Of a stretch of DNA of 64,000 nt, positions 1 to 12,110 are shown piece after piece. The position numbers were made by a program, and so were the translations under genes. The stretch is from Magicicada septendecula (taxonomy: Eukaryota > Arthropoda > Insecta > Hemiptera > Cicadidae), in NCBI GenBank assembly GCA_034769895.1, contig CM068367.1:311311486-311375485 (forward strand), given 5' to 3'. The notes below the pieces were generated by a model that saw nothing but the letters and a program-made list of their open reading frames with translations, had not been told where the DNA came from and did no database searches. Within the stretch, counting starts at the first letter, position 1, and the number at the start of each line of letters is the position of its first letter.

Positions 1-1348
1 CACGGCAGACTTACTAGATGGGCATTAATACTTCAAGAATATAATTTAGACTGGGAATATATTCCAGGTAAGAAGAATGTAATAGCAGACCGATTATCCC
101 GGATTAACCTTGAAAAAGGAACTTGTGAAATAGAACCAGAAAGCATTGGAAAAATATATCACAATGAAATTTTTTTGTGTTTATGAAGAGATCCTTTTTA
201 TTCGTCCTACCATTAAGGATCATGTCTGGAAGATATATGTACCAGCAGCAACAGAAGTAGCATTGATTCAAGATTATCATTAAAGGTATGGCCATATGGG
301 ATCACTCAAGGTTATTAAAGCTTTATCTGAACATTGTTACGTGAAAGCTATAAATAGAAGAGTAAGAGAGATAGTGAAAACCTGTAACATTTGTCAGCTT
401 GTAAAAGTAAATAATGAGAAGAAAACAGGCGCCATGATTACTATAACATCTAATAAAAAACTTGAAAAGATTTTTTTGGATATCTGCGGACCTTTTCCCA
501 GAAGTGGAGGAAGACATAAATATAAATATATTATCATATTATTTGATCATTATACAAAATACACAAAACTCTACGCTATTAGTAGAGCTACAACAAAGAA
601 AATTCTAGAAGTAATTATAAAAAAATACTTACCTGAAGTGGGAAGACCGGAAATGATTATAACGGATCATGGAACGCAATTTCGGGGGAAACGGTGGAAG
701 GAAGAATTGAGAAATTGGCAAATAAGAACGTACAAGACATCCGTGTACCACCCTAGTAGCAATCCTGCTGAGCGTGTATTAAGAGAAGTTGGCAGAATTC
801 TACGCACCTATTGTCATCAAGAACATAAAAACTGGAGTCAGTATATTGAACCAGCCGAGACTTTTCTTAATTGGTCCTACCATGACACTATCGGTACTAG
901 CCCTTATCAAATAATGTTTGATAAACTACCACCAAGAGAAATTATGTCATTGATAAATTTCCCTCCAGGAGAGAGAGTAGAATTCGACCAAGTGGAAATG
1001 CACAACAGAGTGTTACGTAAAGTGGAACTTCAACAAAAAAGGGATCAGGTAAAAAGGAGAAGATTGGATACATACCAGTTGGGAGATAAAGTACTAATAA
1101 AAAATAGACAACTACCCAGTTCTATAGAGGGTATCGCCCGGAAGCTATTGCTACTTTATACTGGCCCTTACCTCATAACCCAGGTGAAGGGTAATAATAC
1201 TTACGAAATTAAAACAATCACCAATAATAAAATAAAGGGAGTGTATAATCAGTCGGAAATGAAACGCTATTATGAAAACAAAGTCAAGACCATTAGGAGA
1301 CTTGAACAAATCAACAATTTATTATATCAACGAGTTGAACTAAAATAA
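1..1348 (+). pseudogene. pol: gypsy pol remnant: RNase H end and integrase
   Basis: Codons from base 1 encode the RNase H C-terminus (GRLTRW..., WEYIPGKKNVIADRLSR). That frame runs into a stop at about 184 after a T-rich run near 170-180. The integrase frame is open from about 182, has one TAA at 281-283 inside the zinc-binding HHCC region, then runs unbroken from ATG 296 to 1348 (350 codons). In that stretch Cys30 and Cys33 complete the zinc finger. The catalytic triad is D62 (LDICGPF), D124 (ITDHGTQF) and E159 (NPAER), with DD35E spacing. A C-terminal region with YTGPYLI follows. Two lesions (one frameshift, one stop) make the pol chain non-functional although the catalytic core is intact. 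It would have inserted the cDNA copy into the genome. Confidence 0.88.
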
Positions 1349-1372
1349 ATTTGTTCTAGTGCGGGGGCTTTA

Positions 1373-3226
1373 TGTAACGGTACATAACCCGGTCCCAATA
1401 AAGTAAATCATGAGAATAAAAGTCAGAAATGGGTAGAACTAAAGCTCGCTCAAAATTTAAATATATCACTCCACATAACAAACAATTCAAGTGGTATATA
1501 GTGCGAAGTGAGTTCTAGTGTACCCATTGAGGTGAAAAACCAAAGTGAAATTAATGTATTACTAAACTGTGCTGTATGTTTTTGATAGGATAAAACTATG
1601 GAAGTAGTATGTAATAATACTAATTGATTTTTGTGATTTTATTTATTTATTGTAATTTATATTGTATGAACCACAATTTGTTATACCCAAGTTAATATTA
1701 TATTGTTTCAAATAATTATGTTAGATTGTAAGAAAACCCAGGGTTAATTTTAAAAGACATGAAAATTTTAACTACCAAAGATAATATAAAATTAAAATAA
1801 TCCTATGAAGGAAGTGACAACAGGAAGTAGTACCGGGTATGAACACTATTCGAGATTAAATAAATAATATATAAATTTATTTAATGATAATAAAATGATA
1901 AAATATTTATATACAATGTCATAAAAAAAAATTAACCAAAACATATTATGTGAATTAAATTAGTAAATAAACCGGAATGGAAGGGAATTATTTTTCCATA
2001 AATAAAAATATAAATTTATAATAATCACAAACTGCCTACATAATAAAAATACTATGTGTTACTAAGAGTGATGGAAAATAACAAGTATTGTTAATAATAA
2101 GAAAAAAAATTTTGAACTGAACCAGAGAGTTGAAGAATCGATGCGACAAAAATTATAAAAAAAAATAACCTTTTTTGGACGTTGGAGGAGGCGAAATTCA
2201 CGCAAGAGTAATAAACAAAGTGAATACTAACCAATTATACCTGAGGAATCCAAATTAAAAGGTGTTATACATTAAAAACCAGTGGATGAAACCATTCTGA
2301 GGATCCAATATAATTCGGCCTACGTCTAATAGACAATCAGAAAAATACTCGAAAATGAAAAGGAAATAATAACGCAAGACGTACCTCATCACAGAATAAA
2401 ACTTCAATCCAGTAAGAACAACACGGAGCGAGGTAATATAAACATTTTTCGTAATAAATACAGAAGAAAACTCGTTTTTTAATAGTGAAATAGAACGAAA
2501 AAATATTCATTTTTATCATATGTTGCTTTCAAAAGTAAACAAATACATGCTGCTCTCTTACGGCAATTCCGGAAACTATGTAACATTTGAAAAATAAACC
2601 AAAATTATTTATTAATTTTTTATATTTGTAAAGCGTAGCAATTAGCCATTTCTGACACTCTCATAACACAAAGAATTCACCCTGAACCCTGGGGAATTAA
2701 TAAGAATTATGTAATAACTGATGTATTTTATTATAGCGTAATATTGGTTAAATAACAACATATATGTTTTGTTCTTTAGACAGATCTATGTTTACTCGGT
2801 AAAGTCGAGAAGATGTTTTCTTTTTAAAAAGATTAATTGTGATACCTATACTTGGGTGGCTGGAGACAAAAGTCAATAATCAATAAAGCAATATTATTGA
2901 AAATTAATATTGAATTATAACGTGTTATAATTTATTGTAGTGGGTAGTTAATGAAAATTTCAGCACAACATACAGAAAAAATCGTCACAACAGAGGGGCA
3001 ATAATGATACTTACTCTCTCTTCTGCATAAGGCTGAACAAATTACCTCCTTGACCCCAAATCACACACTCTCGATTTCTTTTAGATTGAGTAAAACAAGA
3101 TAAACAAAATCCTTTATTTATACCGTTTAAAACGTCAGTTAGTATAATTCAAAAGTGACGCATACTGCGTGAGGCATATAATAACACTTTCGCAAGTGCA
3201 CACCTCACATTAAGCGGTACGTTACA
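1373..3226 (+). repeat. 3' LTR of the first gypsy element
   Basis: Begins TGTAACGGTACATAAC directly after a purine tract and integrase. The proposed end GTACGTTACA at 3217-3226 makes short inverted termini with the start. The interior is very AT-rich, with no ORF of note. No second copy lies in the window, so the right boundary is inferred only from the inverted ends and from the next element starting there. Confidence 0.55.
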
Positions 3227-4370
3227 ATATATATATATAGCCAGTCGGGCTTTAATAGAAAGGAATTTTCACAGTTTTTCTGGGCATATACTAATTACTT
3301 TTTGTACCTTATAAAGATCTATACTGATTAATTTTTTTACTTGTAAAGCATCTACTGATTAATTTTTTTACTTGTACAGCATGTACTGATTAATTTCTTT
3401 TAACTTGTAAAGCATCTACTGATTAATTTTTCTACTTGTAAAACATATACTGATTAATTTTTTTTAACTTGTAAAGCATCTACTGATTAATTTTTCTACT
3501 TGTAAAGTATATACTGATTAATTGAATCCATCTGAATTTGTAAAACAAATTAACCTTTTAGAACCGCTTAACAATTGCTTAAAATCAGGTGATGCAGTTT
3601 TTTTATTTTTATTTTATGCTGTTGAAGAAACTTAAAGATTTCATATGCTCATGATGAGGCTATTATCACTGGATAACTATACCTATGGGCGGTCCGGTCT
3701 CTCTTATGGGTTGTGAGTGATTATCATTCTTTCAGGGGTTTTTCATATTTATGCAACTTAATGGAAATTGATGAATGACGGTGACTGAAGGGCGAACATT
3801 TATGACTGCTGGTTTTAGGGCATGGTAGTAACACTGCCTGCAAAGCAGGTGTATTCCAGGGGTATTCGTGTTTAGAATATTTGTGTATGATTATGAGTAT
3901 ATGTGCCTTTATGTTTCTGTACGTGTTGTTATGTTTCTGTCTATGTTAAGCGAGTAACCAAAAGGGGGAGAATCATATATTTACGTAATGTTATTCGATA
4001 TACATATATATATATATAATCATTGTTGATATACAGAACTTGTCTGGGACACTATTAAGAATATGGGGCTTATGGATTTATTATGTATTTTGGGTGTTAC
4101 TCCCTGTATTAGGGGACAACTGATGTGATAATTTTTCATTTGCATGTAACGAATTATGGGGTACAATAAAAACTGTTATTGTTATATTAGAGCCGAGTTT
4201 CATTGCAAGTCCCGTCATACTGGACCCAGCACAATTTTGGCTTCTCTAGGCTCCTGCCTAGTTCTAATTAACTTGTGGCTTCTCTTTCAAAAAAAAAAAT
4301 TAAATAAAAAGAAATAAAAAGAAGTTTGTTTTATACATATAAAAAGACATAAAGAGAAAGAGGGGTTACA
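3227..4370 (+). repeat. Left LTR of the Gag-only element
   Basis: Matches 9800-10032 and 12914-13844 over its whole length, from the (TA)n tract and AGCCAGTCGGGC to GGGGTTACA. It contains a tandem array of about 32-bp units (3320-3525) and a downstream A-rich stretch near 4290. The first bases are unclear: the right copy appears to start TGTAAATTC at 9767, which is missing here. Confidence 0.8.
3320..3525 (+). repeat. Tandem array of about 32-bp units inside the LTR
   Basis: The string ACTGATTAAT recurs seven times at spacings of about 30-33 bp, each followed by a T-run and ACTTGTA(A/C)A(G/A)CAT. The same array occurs in the right LTR, where the 2.9-kb insertion has landed inside it. Confidence 0.85.
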
Positions 4371-4372
4371 AA

Positions 4373-4390
4373 TGGTAGCAGTGAGCGTGG
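4373..4390 (+). other. Candidate tRNA primer-binding site
   Basis: TGGTAGCAGTGAGCG starts two bases after the LTR end. A TGG start is expected for pairing with a tRNA 3' CCA end. Which tRNA is not determined. Confidence 0.5.
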
Positions 4391-4986
4391 TTCATTCTAG
4401 GGTTGAACCCTTGGGTCCTGGTGTGTGACGGGGCTTGCAAACTCGGAAATATTAAGGCTATTATTATGACATTGTTTTTTCTTAGGTATATGCCCGTGTA
4501 GGCTAGTTGTAGGTCGTATAACTTGTGAGTCGGTTCGCACCACTGAGGCGGTTATTTGTGTTTGGAAAATGTGATAGGTTGTACTGGCGGGGAGTCTCAA
4601 GCGTGGCCTGGGTGATAGAAGGTTGCTGATTCGGGGTCGGAGTTTAGCGTGTGACGTTAGCGGATGCGGTATGGCCCGATCGGAAGTCGGTACCGTCACC
4701 GACTAAATTACCGAATTATGAATTTCGATTGTTAGTTGGTTTTTGTGAGTTATGTGTTGGTGAGAGGTGTGTGTCGGATTGATGTTGTGTGTGTTTAGTA
4801 TTGTTGGTTGTTGCTTGTCTCCTTCTGTGGGTGTGAGTAGATGGTTCAGAATAGGCCAGGTCTCCGCAGCGCTAGAGAACCCGGGGGTCCAGTCAAAGGA
4901 AGGACAGTACTTGGGTTTTTCTGATTCCTGTGAATATGTTTTTGTAGGTTATGTTTGTGTTAGGTGTTTAGTAGGGGATTTGTTTT

Positions 4987-7053
4987 ATGATTGTTTTTTT
5001 GAATTGTGCAATTCTGGCGGCGGTATGCTATCAGAAATTGCCCCACCCTCTTTCAGGAGTTCTCCAGAAACTTTCGGTGTTAGATGGAATAGATGAGGAG
5101 CAGTTGCTAGTTTTCTTAGATCTTGTTCTGCAGTTGGCAGATTTCCCGGGGGTGTCCGATGGGGAGGTCTTGTCCCTTATATACCCGTATTGCCGGGGTT
5201 CATTGGCAGGGTTGGTCACCAACACTCTGCGTCGGGGTGACAGTGTTGATGCTTTCCATGGGGAGGTGTTGAACTTCTTCCTACCCATTCGACGACGTGC
5301 CCAGCTTAAGCTTGAAAGATTCTATCGCCTACAGGCTAACGGAGAGGCGTTAGGGGACTTTGTGCACGATATACGGAAAGCTGCCCGGGTGTTAAGATTG
5401 GGGTTGCCCGAGACAGAAGTGATCCAAGCGATTCTGGAAGGACTGCATCCCCAAGAGAGATCTCGGTTGGTATTCGCGGACCATCCACGTTGTTTTGCGG
5501 ACCTTGAACGGCTGTGTGTGATTTCAAGAACGGTCCAGGAGGTTGATGAGTCCTGGGGAAGAGATGCTACAGATGTCCAATACTCCAGTGGTTCATCAGG
5601 AAGAGCCAAAAAGGACAAACATGGTGGTTGGAGGAGAACGCAAGAGACTGTCCGAAAGCCTGAATATTCCGGAAGTGACGGAGGCTACAAGGGGGTGGCA
5701 AGTGAGAAGATGGTAACAACAGCTACAGCACGGAAAACAAAGAAATATGAATTTAACAGGGGAAGAAGAAATTATGTTAGGGAACAAACAGCGGCAAGCA
5801 GGGAGCCTGGAGTTAGGCGTTATTCTTATTTGGAGAAAAGTGAGAGTTTAAAGGTTCCAGAGGAATTACCAGTGCCTGAGAGAGTAGTGAATGAAGAAGG
5901 TGAAGCAGAAGAAGAAAAGCAGAATAACTTCTGTGGATCAATACAAGAGCCTAAGAACATGTCAGTTAATACTGAGTTACAGGACTCGAAGAGGACGTCA
6001 TGGCTGAATCCAGATGCCGCAGAATTTGTCCCGGTATCGTTCGTGAGGGATCCAGATCTGGTAATATCGTCATCGCCTACGCAGGGATATGAGAAGTCAC
6101 TTGATGGTGTAGCTTCACCATCGCCAGTGGAAATTAATTTAGTCATTGCACATGAACCTGGACAGCGGGATTCCAGGGTGGAAAATGTTGATGACGTTGT
6201 AGTTGCTGAGAGTGGTGAAGGAGAGGAATCGAAGCAAGAGTCAGAAGAGCGGTCTGCAGATGCTGCGCAGGTGAATATAGTTGTAGGTGTTAGGGAGACT
6301 GTAGAGTCTGAAGTTGCAGATGGACACAGGGATGTCCGGGCTGCAAGTGTTTCTGAGGTAGTGGATGGACAAGGGGATGTTCATGCCGCAAGTGTGGTAG
6401 AAGTAGATGAGGTAGAAGTTGAGGAGAAATTCGGTGGCAGCGTTGTAGAGTTTGTGAGTGAGAATGATGTAGTGTGTGAAGATGTGCAGACGCCTTCTGT
6501 AAGTAGTGTTGAGGATTCCGAAGAACGAAAAGAATTTTCAGGTGGACCAGGTGAGCAACTAGAGGAGGATGAAGATGTGCAGTGTTCTGATGGTGGAAGT
6601 GGATGTGATGGCGATGATGTTGATGATAAATGTGTTGGGGAAAACGAGATCGGAGAAGAGGTTAGTCAAGAAGTTCGTGAAGGAGCTGGCGATGAGTGTG
6701 ATGAAGAAATTGGTGAGGAGCTGAGGGAAGATGCAGTTGAAGATGGATCAGACGAGCAACTGGAAGGTGATGAGGAGGTACAGTGTCACGAGGTTGATTT
6801 GGATTATGGGGATGAAAAAGGGGAAATTGTAGAAGAGCAGGAAGAGAAGGAAGGATTGGAAGAAAGACAAGTAGAGGAGTTAGATGATGAGCATAATCCA
6901 AAGCGGAGTCAAGGTAGTGAGGTAAGTTGCTTTGATTCTGATTCCGAAGAAACCAGTCAGTACAGCTCAACACGAAATAATTTCTCTGAGAGTGGTGTGC
7001 GAAAGGAACGAGTACCCAAAGTGCGTCATACAAAGGTAAGAAGAAGAGGTTAA
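4987..7053 (+). CDS. gag: LTR-retrotransposon Gag with PAM2-like motif and acidic tail
   Basis: 688 codons; the frame opens at 4975, so ATG 4987 is the first possible start. Residues about 20-185 read as a Ty3/gypsy-type capsid domain, with a run of motifs typical of that family: DAFHGEVLNFFLPIRRRAQ, FYRLQANGEALGDFVHDI, then an ILEGLHPQERSRLVF-like segment and FADLERLC. A basic stretch follows (about 205-275, with RGRRNYVRE), possibly RNA-binding. There is no CCHC zinc knuckle. Residues 340-349, LNPDAAEFVP, match the PAM2 consensus L-N-x-x-A-x-x-F-x-P, the peptide that binds the MLLE domain of poly(A)-binding protein. About 300 Glu/Asp-rich residues follow, ending in a basic tail. The ORF is unbroken. 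Capsid identity is well supported; the PAM2 role is inferred. Confidence 0.8.
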   Translation: MIVFLNCAILAAVCYQKLPHPLSGVLQKLSVLDGIDEEQLLVFLDLVLQLADFPGVSDGEVLSLIYPYCRGSLAGLVTNTLRRGDSVDAFHGEVLNFFLPIRRRAQLKLERFYRLQANGEALGDFVHDIRKAARVLRLGLPETEVIQAILEGLHPQERSRLVFADHPRCFADLERLCVISRTVQEVDESWGRDATDVQYSSGSSGRAKKDKHGGWRRTQETVRKPEYSGSDGGYKGVASEKMVTTATARKTKKYEFNRGRRNYVREQTAASREPGVRRYSYLEKSESLKVPEELPVPERVVNEEGEAEEEKQNNFCGSIQEPKNMSVNTELQDSKRTSWLNPDAAEFVPVSFVRDPDLVISSSPTQGYEKSLDGVASPSPVEINLVIAHEPGQRDSRVENVDDVVVAESGEGEESKQESEERSADAAQVNIVVGVRETVESEVADGHRDVRAASVSEVVDGQGDVHAASVVEVDEVEVEEKFGGSVVEFVSENDVVCEDVQTPSVSSVEDSEERKEFSGGPGEQLEEDEDVQCSDGGSGCDGDDVDDKCVGENEIGEEVSQEVREGAGDECDEEIGEELREDAVEDGSDEQLEGDEEVQCHEVDLDYGDEKGEIVEEQEEKEGLEERQVEELDDEHNPKRSQGSEVSCFDSDSEETSQYSSTRNNFSESGVRKERVPKVRHTKVRRRG

Positions 7054-9766
7054 CGGGTAGCGGGTAGATGTTCCCCACAGTCCCAGTGGTGTTCATCTAT
7101 TTCAGGGTTGCGCCCCTGCCCATGCGAGCCTTGGTTTTCTCCAGTCATTCTCCTGTTCGGAGGGAACCATGTCCTTACCCTTAGTCCTAGCTATTGACCT
7201 TTTAATGATCCTTGCCCCACTTCATCTTCCCAATTTTCCTACCCCTCCCCTTAGTAAAAAAAAAAAAACCCTATCAATAATGAGTTAGAGACTTGCTGAG
7301 AGTGCACATTTAGATTGTGGTCCTGGATTATCATTTGGATGTGGAAGGTTATCCTGAAGAAAGTTAGAGAGTTGGAGAGTCCCCTTAGATTGTCGTGGTC
7401 GTCAGTTTCCCCTGTTCTAAAAGTTAGATGGAGTGATAGTGTGCTGTTGTTTCCTTGTTCATTGTGGCTTGATTTCGAATTTTGGTTAGTGTAGAGGTCG
7501 AGCCATGCCGCATTCTCTGGTTGTTTCCCGGGTGTTTTTGTGTTGAGAGAGAGAATTGTGTTTATTTTGTATCGACGTCGGTAAAGAAGTAAAACCCCCT
7601 TGTTAGTCATGGTGTTTTGTTGAGTGGAAGTGAGATTAATGTTCGCGTGCCCTTGGTGCGGTCCTCTCTGTCTGGCTGAGCGGGGCCGTCCGCCCTTGTG
7701 TAGGGAAGTGGGCCAGCCATATGGCAAGGATGGAGATTCCTTGTTGGTGCATGTGGCTGGTCGGTCCAAGAGATGGACGAGAAGTAGTGCGGTCACTCAC
7801 ATACCAAGGTGGGAGATACCTTGTTTGGTCTTAGGACGGGTATGTGAGTGGGACCGGTGGGAGTAGGTGATGGTCACCGGAGAGGGTGACGTGTTGGGGC
7901 GGTCCCGTGGGGTTGGCATAGCGGAGAGGGTCGCATGGGGAATGGACGCAGTTGTGAGGACTCTGTTCTCCTGAGAGCAAGTGCCGCCGGGCCACAATAT
8001 CCACGAAGTCCACCAGCTTGTTTTGGGAAGGGGGTACACTGCAGGGTACTCCCCCGAGTTTAAGAGTGGGGCAACCGGGTTGCCCTTTCGGGGTGGGGGT
8101 GTGCCGGTATAATACCGGCCCTCGAAAGTTAGAGAATTCAATTGTAAAATAACGCGACAATAACGGGTCAGAAAACGACCCTTGTACGGCTACGTAAAGC
8201 TGCGCGCGCACCTCGTAGGGAGGTTTGGCTTTGTTGAACTGTAACAGCTGAATTCAGTTATCGCCCGGCCAGCAAGAAACACCGACTACCTAATCCGGCA
8301 GGTATTACTACGCAGTTTTCTTCCACTCTTATGGCAGGCTGAAATTTACAAGACTTCCCGGTAAGAGATTGTATTATTGTATGCGTTAAAAATAATTAAT
8401 ATTAAATAAATAATTAATAACAAAATGTATGCAGCCGGATGAGAAGGACGAATGCATGTGGGTGCGATCCGACAGTTTCTATATTACAAAAATTACTTAA
8501 TGTTCAGTATATTGCCCATGTTCTTTTATTATTATTATAATATTGTAAGAGTCACTGTAATTGTCACTGTCATGGTAAATGTACAGAATGTTATATAAAT
8601 TCGAAGCTAAAGTTAGTGCGTAGTTATGTAATGGAATTGTGCTCATACATGCATCAGATTGTCGGTGTGTTCTCTTTAATTAACTTTGCAGTAAAAAATA
8701 ACTTGTGAGAACACCCGTAGAGCAAACATTATTAATATTGAAACATTCTTAATACTGTGAGTGCCTTGAAGTTAATCTTTTTGGGACAAATTGCAATTTT
8801 TGTGTCGCCACGTGTCAAGCTAACCTGTGGCATTCTGTCGATGCGTGTTGAGAGCGTGCTAATGACTTTACCCTACGCTTTTTATTAAAATCTTTTATTT
8901 TGGAATCCATCATCCCATTGTAGACTTTTCACGCTTTAAGCAGTTGCAAAGAATTATAACCGAAACTTAGTGCATTTTTTTTTTGAGTTGGTTGAAGGCC
9001 CGTTCTGTGGTTAATTACCTGTGAACTTGGGTGTACATTTTTGTGAACATCTTTTCTAATTTCTATGAATTAACAGGGTTCTCGCTTAAGCCGGAGATGT
9101 GGCCTTGCTGATTGAACTCCATCCTCATCAGCCATGAACCATTAGAAACGAACCTGTTCGGAGAAGGAGTCGGCGACTAGCTCAAGATGTAACTATTATT
9201 CAGCACAATTAAGGTGATATGCACTCTTTTATTTTCCTTTTGGGGCCGGGCCTGCAGTGCCCCTGATTTACCGTAAACATCTTTTGAAACCATGTGCCCA
9301 CGTGGCCAGACAGTCTGCTATAGGGTGTGTCAGCTGAACATTCATTCTGAACATTATGTGTTAATTTCAAGGAACACTTTAATAACTTAATTTCATAACA
9401 TTAAGTACAATGCTTGTAATTGTGTGCTGCACTGGGGGAGCGTGCTAGAGATATTTTGTACACTTAAACATTTTCACAGATTGCCTATAGTCATCACCTT
9501 ACTCACTACAAAATTTATATGACATGTTAGGAATTCTGCTCCGGCTGGAACAGAATGGAGTTGATATTAAATTCACTTTGGGTTTAACATTTAAGGGGCT
9601 GGGGAGTTTTTTCGTTTTCTTTTTTGGCTGTTTTCGGGGGAATAAAAGGGGACATAGTTTTGCCAGGCACAGGTTCTTGCAGTCTAAGGCAGGTTTGATT
9701 CCTGTCAAACTTGGTTAAGCACATGCTGGCGCGTTCCCACAGCTGCTAGGGCACAACAGTCCTTAT
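7054..9766 (+). other. Non-coding internal region of the Gag-only element
   Basis: 2.7 kb after gag without a recognisable protein domain in any frame; the short ORFs here look like chance readings. A GC-rich part at 7640-8240 contains GGTATAATACC, a small palindrome at 8105-8115. Pol genes would be expected here in an autonomous element and are missing. An old nested insertion cannot be excluded. Confidence 0.5.
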
Positions 9767-9775
9767 TGTAAATTC

Positions 9776-9809
<34 letters not shown>

Positions 9810-10204
9810 CCAGTCGGGCTTTAATAGAAAGGAATTTTCACAGTTTTTCTGGGCATATACTAATTACTTTTTGTACCTTATAAAGATCTATACTGATTAA
9901 TTTTTTCACTTGTAAAGCATCTACTGATTAATTTTTTTACTTGTACAGCATGTACTGATTAATTTCTTTTAACTTGTAAAGCATCTACTGATTAATTTTT
10001 CTACTTGTAAAACATATACTGATTAATTTTTTACTTCCATATTCCTTAAGGAATGGAACCGGTGATGGCAAAAAAAATCGTGTTCGAGATTATTGCAGAT
10101 TCTGATTGTACTACGCTCAAAACATGAAAAAAGTCGTTTTCCGAAAAGTGTTTGTGTGTGTGTCTGTCTGTGTGTGTGTGTGTGTCTGTGTGTCTGTAGA
10201 TTTT

Positions 10205-11000
10205 TTTTCTATGGCAAACGATAACAGCCGCAAATTCAAACAGAATCAAATAATTTTTTGCATACAGCCCTGAATTGTAGAGTACTCACGACCTATTGTT
10301 TTTGGTGAAGATCGGTTGAGGGAAAGGGGTAGTTTACCTGTAACGGTTTTTTTTTATCAAGGGAAATTTTGTTTTTTTGGCAAACGATAACAGCCGCAAA
10401 TTCAAACAGAATCAAATAATGTTTCGTATACAGCCCTGAATTGTAGAGTTCTCAAGACCTATTGTTTTTGGTGAAGATCAGTTAAGGGAAAGGGGTAGTT
10501 TACCAGTAACGTTTTATGTTTTAACAAGGGTATTTCCTATGGCAAACGATAACAGCCGCAAATTCAATCAGAATCAAAAGATTATTTGCATACAGCCCTA
10601 AATTGTAGAGGTCTCAAGACCTATTGTTTTTGGTGAAGATCGGTTGAGGGAAAGGGGTAGTTTACCTGCAACGTTTTTTTAACAAGGGTATTTTCTATGG
10701 CAAACGATAACAGCCGCAAATTCAAATAGAATCAAATAATGTTTTGCATACAGCCCTGATTTGTAGAGTACTCAAGACCTATTGTTTTTGGTGAAGATCG
10801 GTTAACGGAAAGGGGTAGTTTACCTGCAACGTTTTTTATCAAGCGTATTTTCTATGGCAAACGATAACAGCCGCAAATTCAAACAGAATCAAATAATTTT
10901 TTGCATACGTCCCTGAATTGTAGAGGACTCAAGGACTTTCGATTTTGGTGAAGATCGGTTAAGGGGAATGGGTAGTTTACCTTTTACGTTTTAAAAAGAG
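10205..11000 (+). repeat. Five tandem copies of a 157-166-bp unit
   Basis: The string GGCAAACGATAACAGCCGC recurs at about 10213, 10379, 10541, 10699 and 10856. Each copy continues with a conserved ACAGCCCTGAATTGTAGAG-like segment, TTTTGGTGAAGATC and AAAGGGGTAGTTTACC. Copies differ by small indels in T-runs. Confidence 0.9.
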
Positions 11001-11315
11001 TAAAGTACTTGAAAATTTATTTAAACTTTTTGAAATAATGGTAATTGTTAAAAATAAAATAATTTTGTTGCCAGGCAATAAAATTATAATTTTTTCATTT
11101 TAATGTAAATCTGTACATAGTATAAAGTAAAGTCGGTCCGTTTTCTCTCTGTGTTTGAAATCGCTAATCTCAGCAAGTACTGAACGGATTTTATTCAAGT
11201 TTTCGCCAATAGATAGAGTGTCTATCGAGGAACATTTATGTGTATAATTAATACATATATGTTGTACATTAGCTTAGCTATCACGGTTTATGTCAAGTAA
11301 GTGGTATAGTTTACA

Positions 11316-11902
11316 TCTTATATATAAAAATGAATGTTTCTTTGTTTGTCCCGTATGCGTTCCTATACCATTCATCCAATTGCGATGAAACTTCGGTGAG
11401 TTGTTGTGCGCATGTCCGCGAAGGTTTCTTCCACATCTCCTCCTAAACCACTGGACCGATTTCAACCAAACATGGCACAAATATTTTACGCAAAAGGAGA
11501 ACCAACACAGGACAAGTGTTTTTTTCGATACGATCCTTTGGGGGGTCCTTTGGGGTCTTCCACGTCTCCACCTAAACCATTGGACCGATTTCAACCAAAC
11601 TTGGCACAAATATTTTACGCAACGGGAGAACCAACATAGGACAGGTGTTTTTTTCGATACGATCCTCTGGGGGGTCCTGTGCGGTCTTAAAGAACTATTA
11701 GATCTGGTTACTATGGCAACCCAATAGAATAGATTCTGTTCTAAATATATTATCGCATTAAATTGAAGACCACGCGAACGAAGTTGTGGGCAACAGCTAT
11801 TTATTTTTAAGAAGCCTACTTTAATTAAACTTTATTAATTAAACTAACATTTTCATTACGTACAACGTGAAACTCCGTAGCGAAGCACGGGTATTCTGCT
11901 AG
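11316..11902 (+). mobile_element. Non-autonomous Helitron
   Basis: Begins TCTTATATATAAAAATGAA after an A, and ends with a short GC hairpin (CCGTAGCGAAGCACGG, 11875-11890), then GTATTCTG and CTAG, followed by T. This is the Helitron signature: 5' TC, 3' hairpin, CTRR, insertion between A and T. It carries two direct copies of an approximately 135-bp segment (about 11421-11556 and 11557-11690, each with GGACCGATTTCAACCAAAC). There is no Rep/helicase gene, so it would need one in trans. Confidence 0.75.
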
Positions 11903-12011
11903 TCATGTATAAGAGAAAATATATCGTGTGTGGCAGGCAAGCATATCTCAGTTATGTACTGTTTACGTTTCCATTTTATTATTATCACTACCACAATAAA
12001 AAGGCAGGGAA

Positions 12012-12012
<1 letters not shown>

Positions 12013-12092
<80 letters not shown>

Positions 12093-12110
12093 ACACACAC
12101 ACACACACAA
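12013..12110 (+). repeat. (AC)n microsatellite
   Basis: About 98 bp of nearly pure AC dinucleotide with one AT interruption, inside the insertion in the right LTR. Confidence 0.98.

Larger units (their letters stand above)
1..3226 (+). mobile_element. Ty3/gypsy LTR retrotransposon, 3' part (pol end plus 3' LTR)
   Basis: The window opens inside pol of a Ty3/gypsy element on the plus strand. The end of RNase H is followed by integrase, then a purine-rich stretch (GCGGGGG at about 1361-1367) and an LTR starting TGTAACGGTAC at 1373. The LTR probably ends at 3226 with GTACGTTACA, which is nearly the inverse of its start; this gives about 1.85 kb, long for the group, so the right edge is less certain than the left. 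The 5' half lies outside the window. The encoded protein is closely similar to the minus-strand gypsy element at 19.5-24.6 kb (shared GHMG, ICGPFPRSGGR and NPAERVLREVGRILRTYC segments), so both belong to one clade. Confidence 0.85.

Noticed and set aside
4397..8211. Minus-strand ORFs of 60-180 codons opposite gag and in the region after it
   Set aside because: Antisense of biased codons or low-complexity readings without domains.
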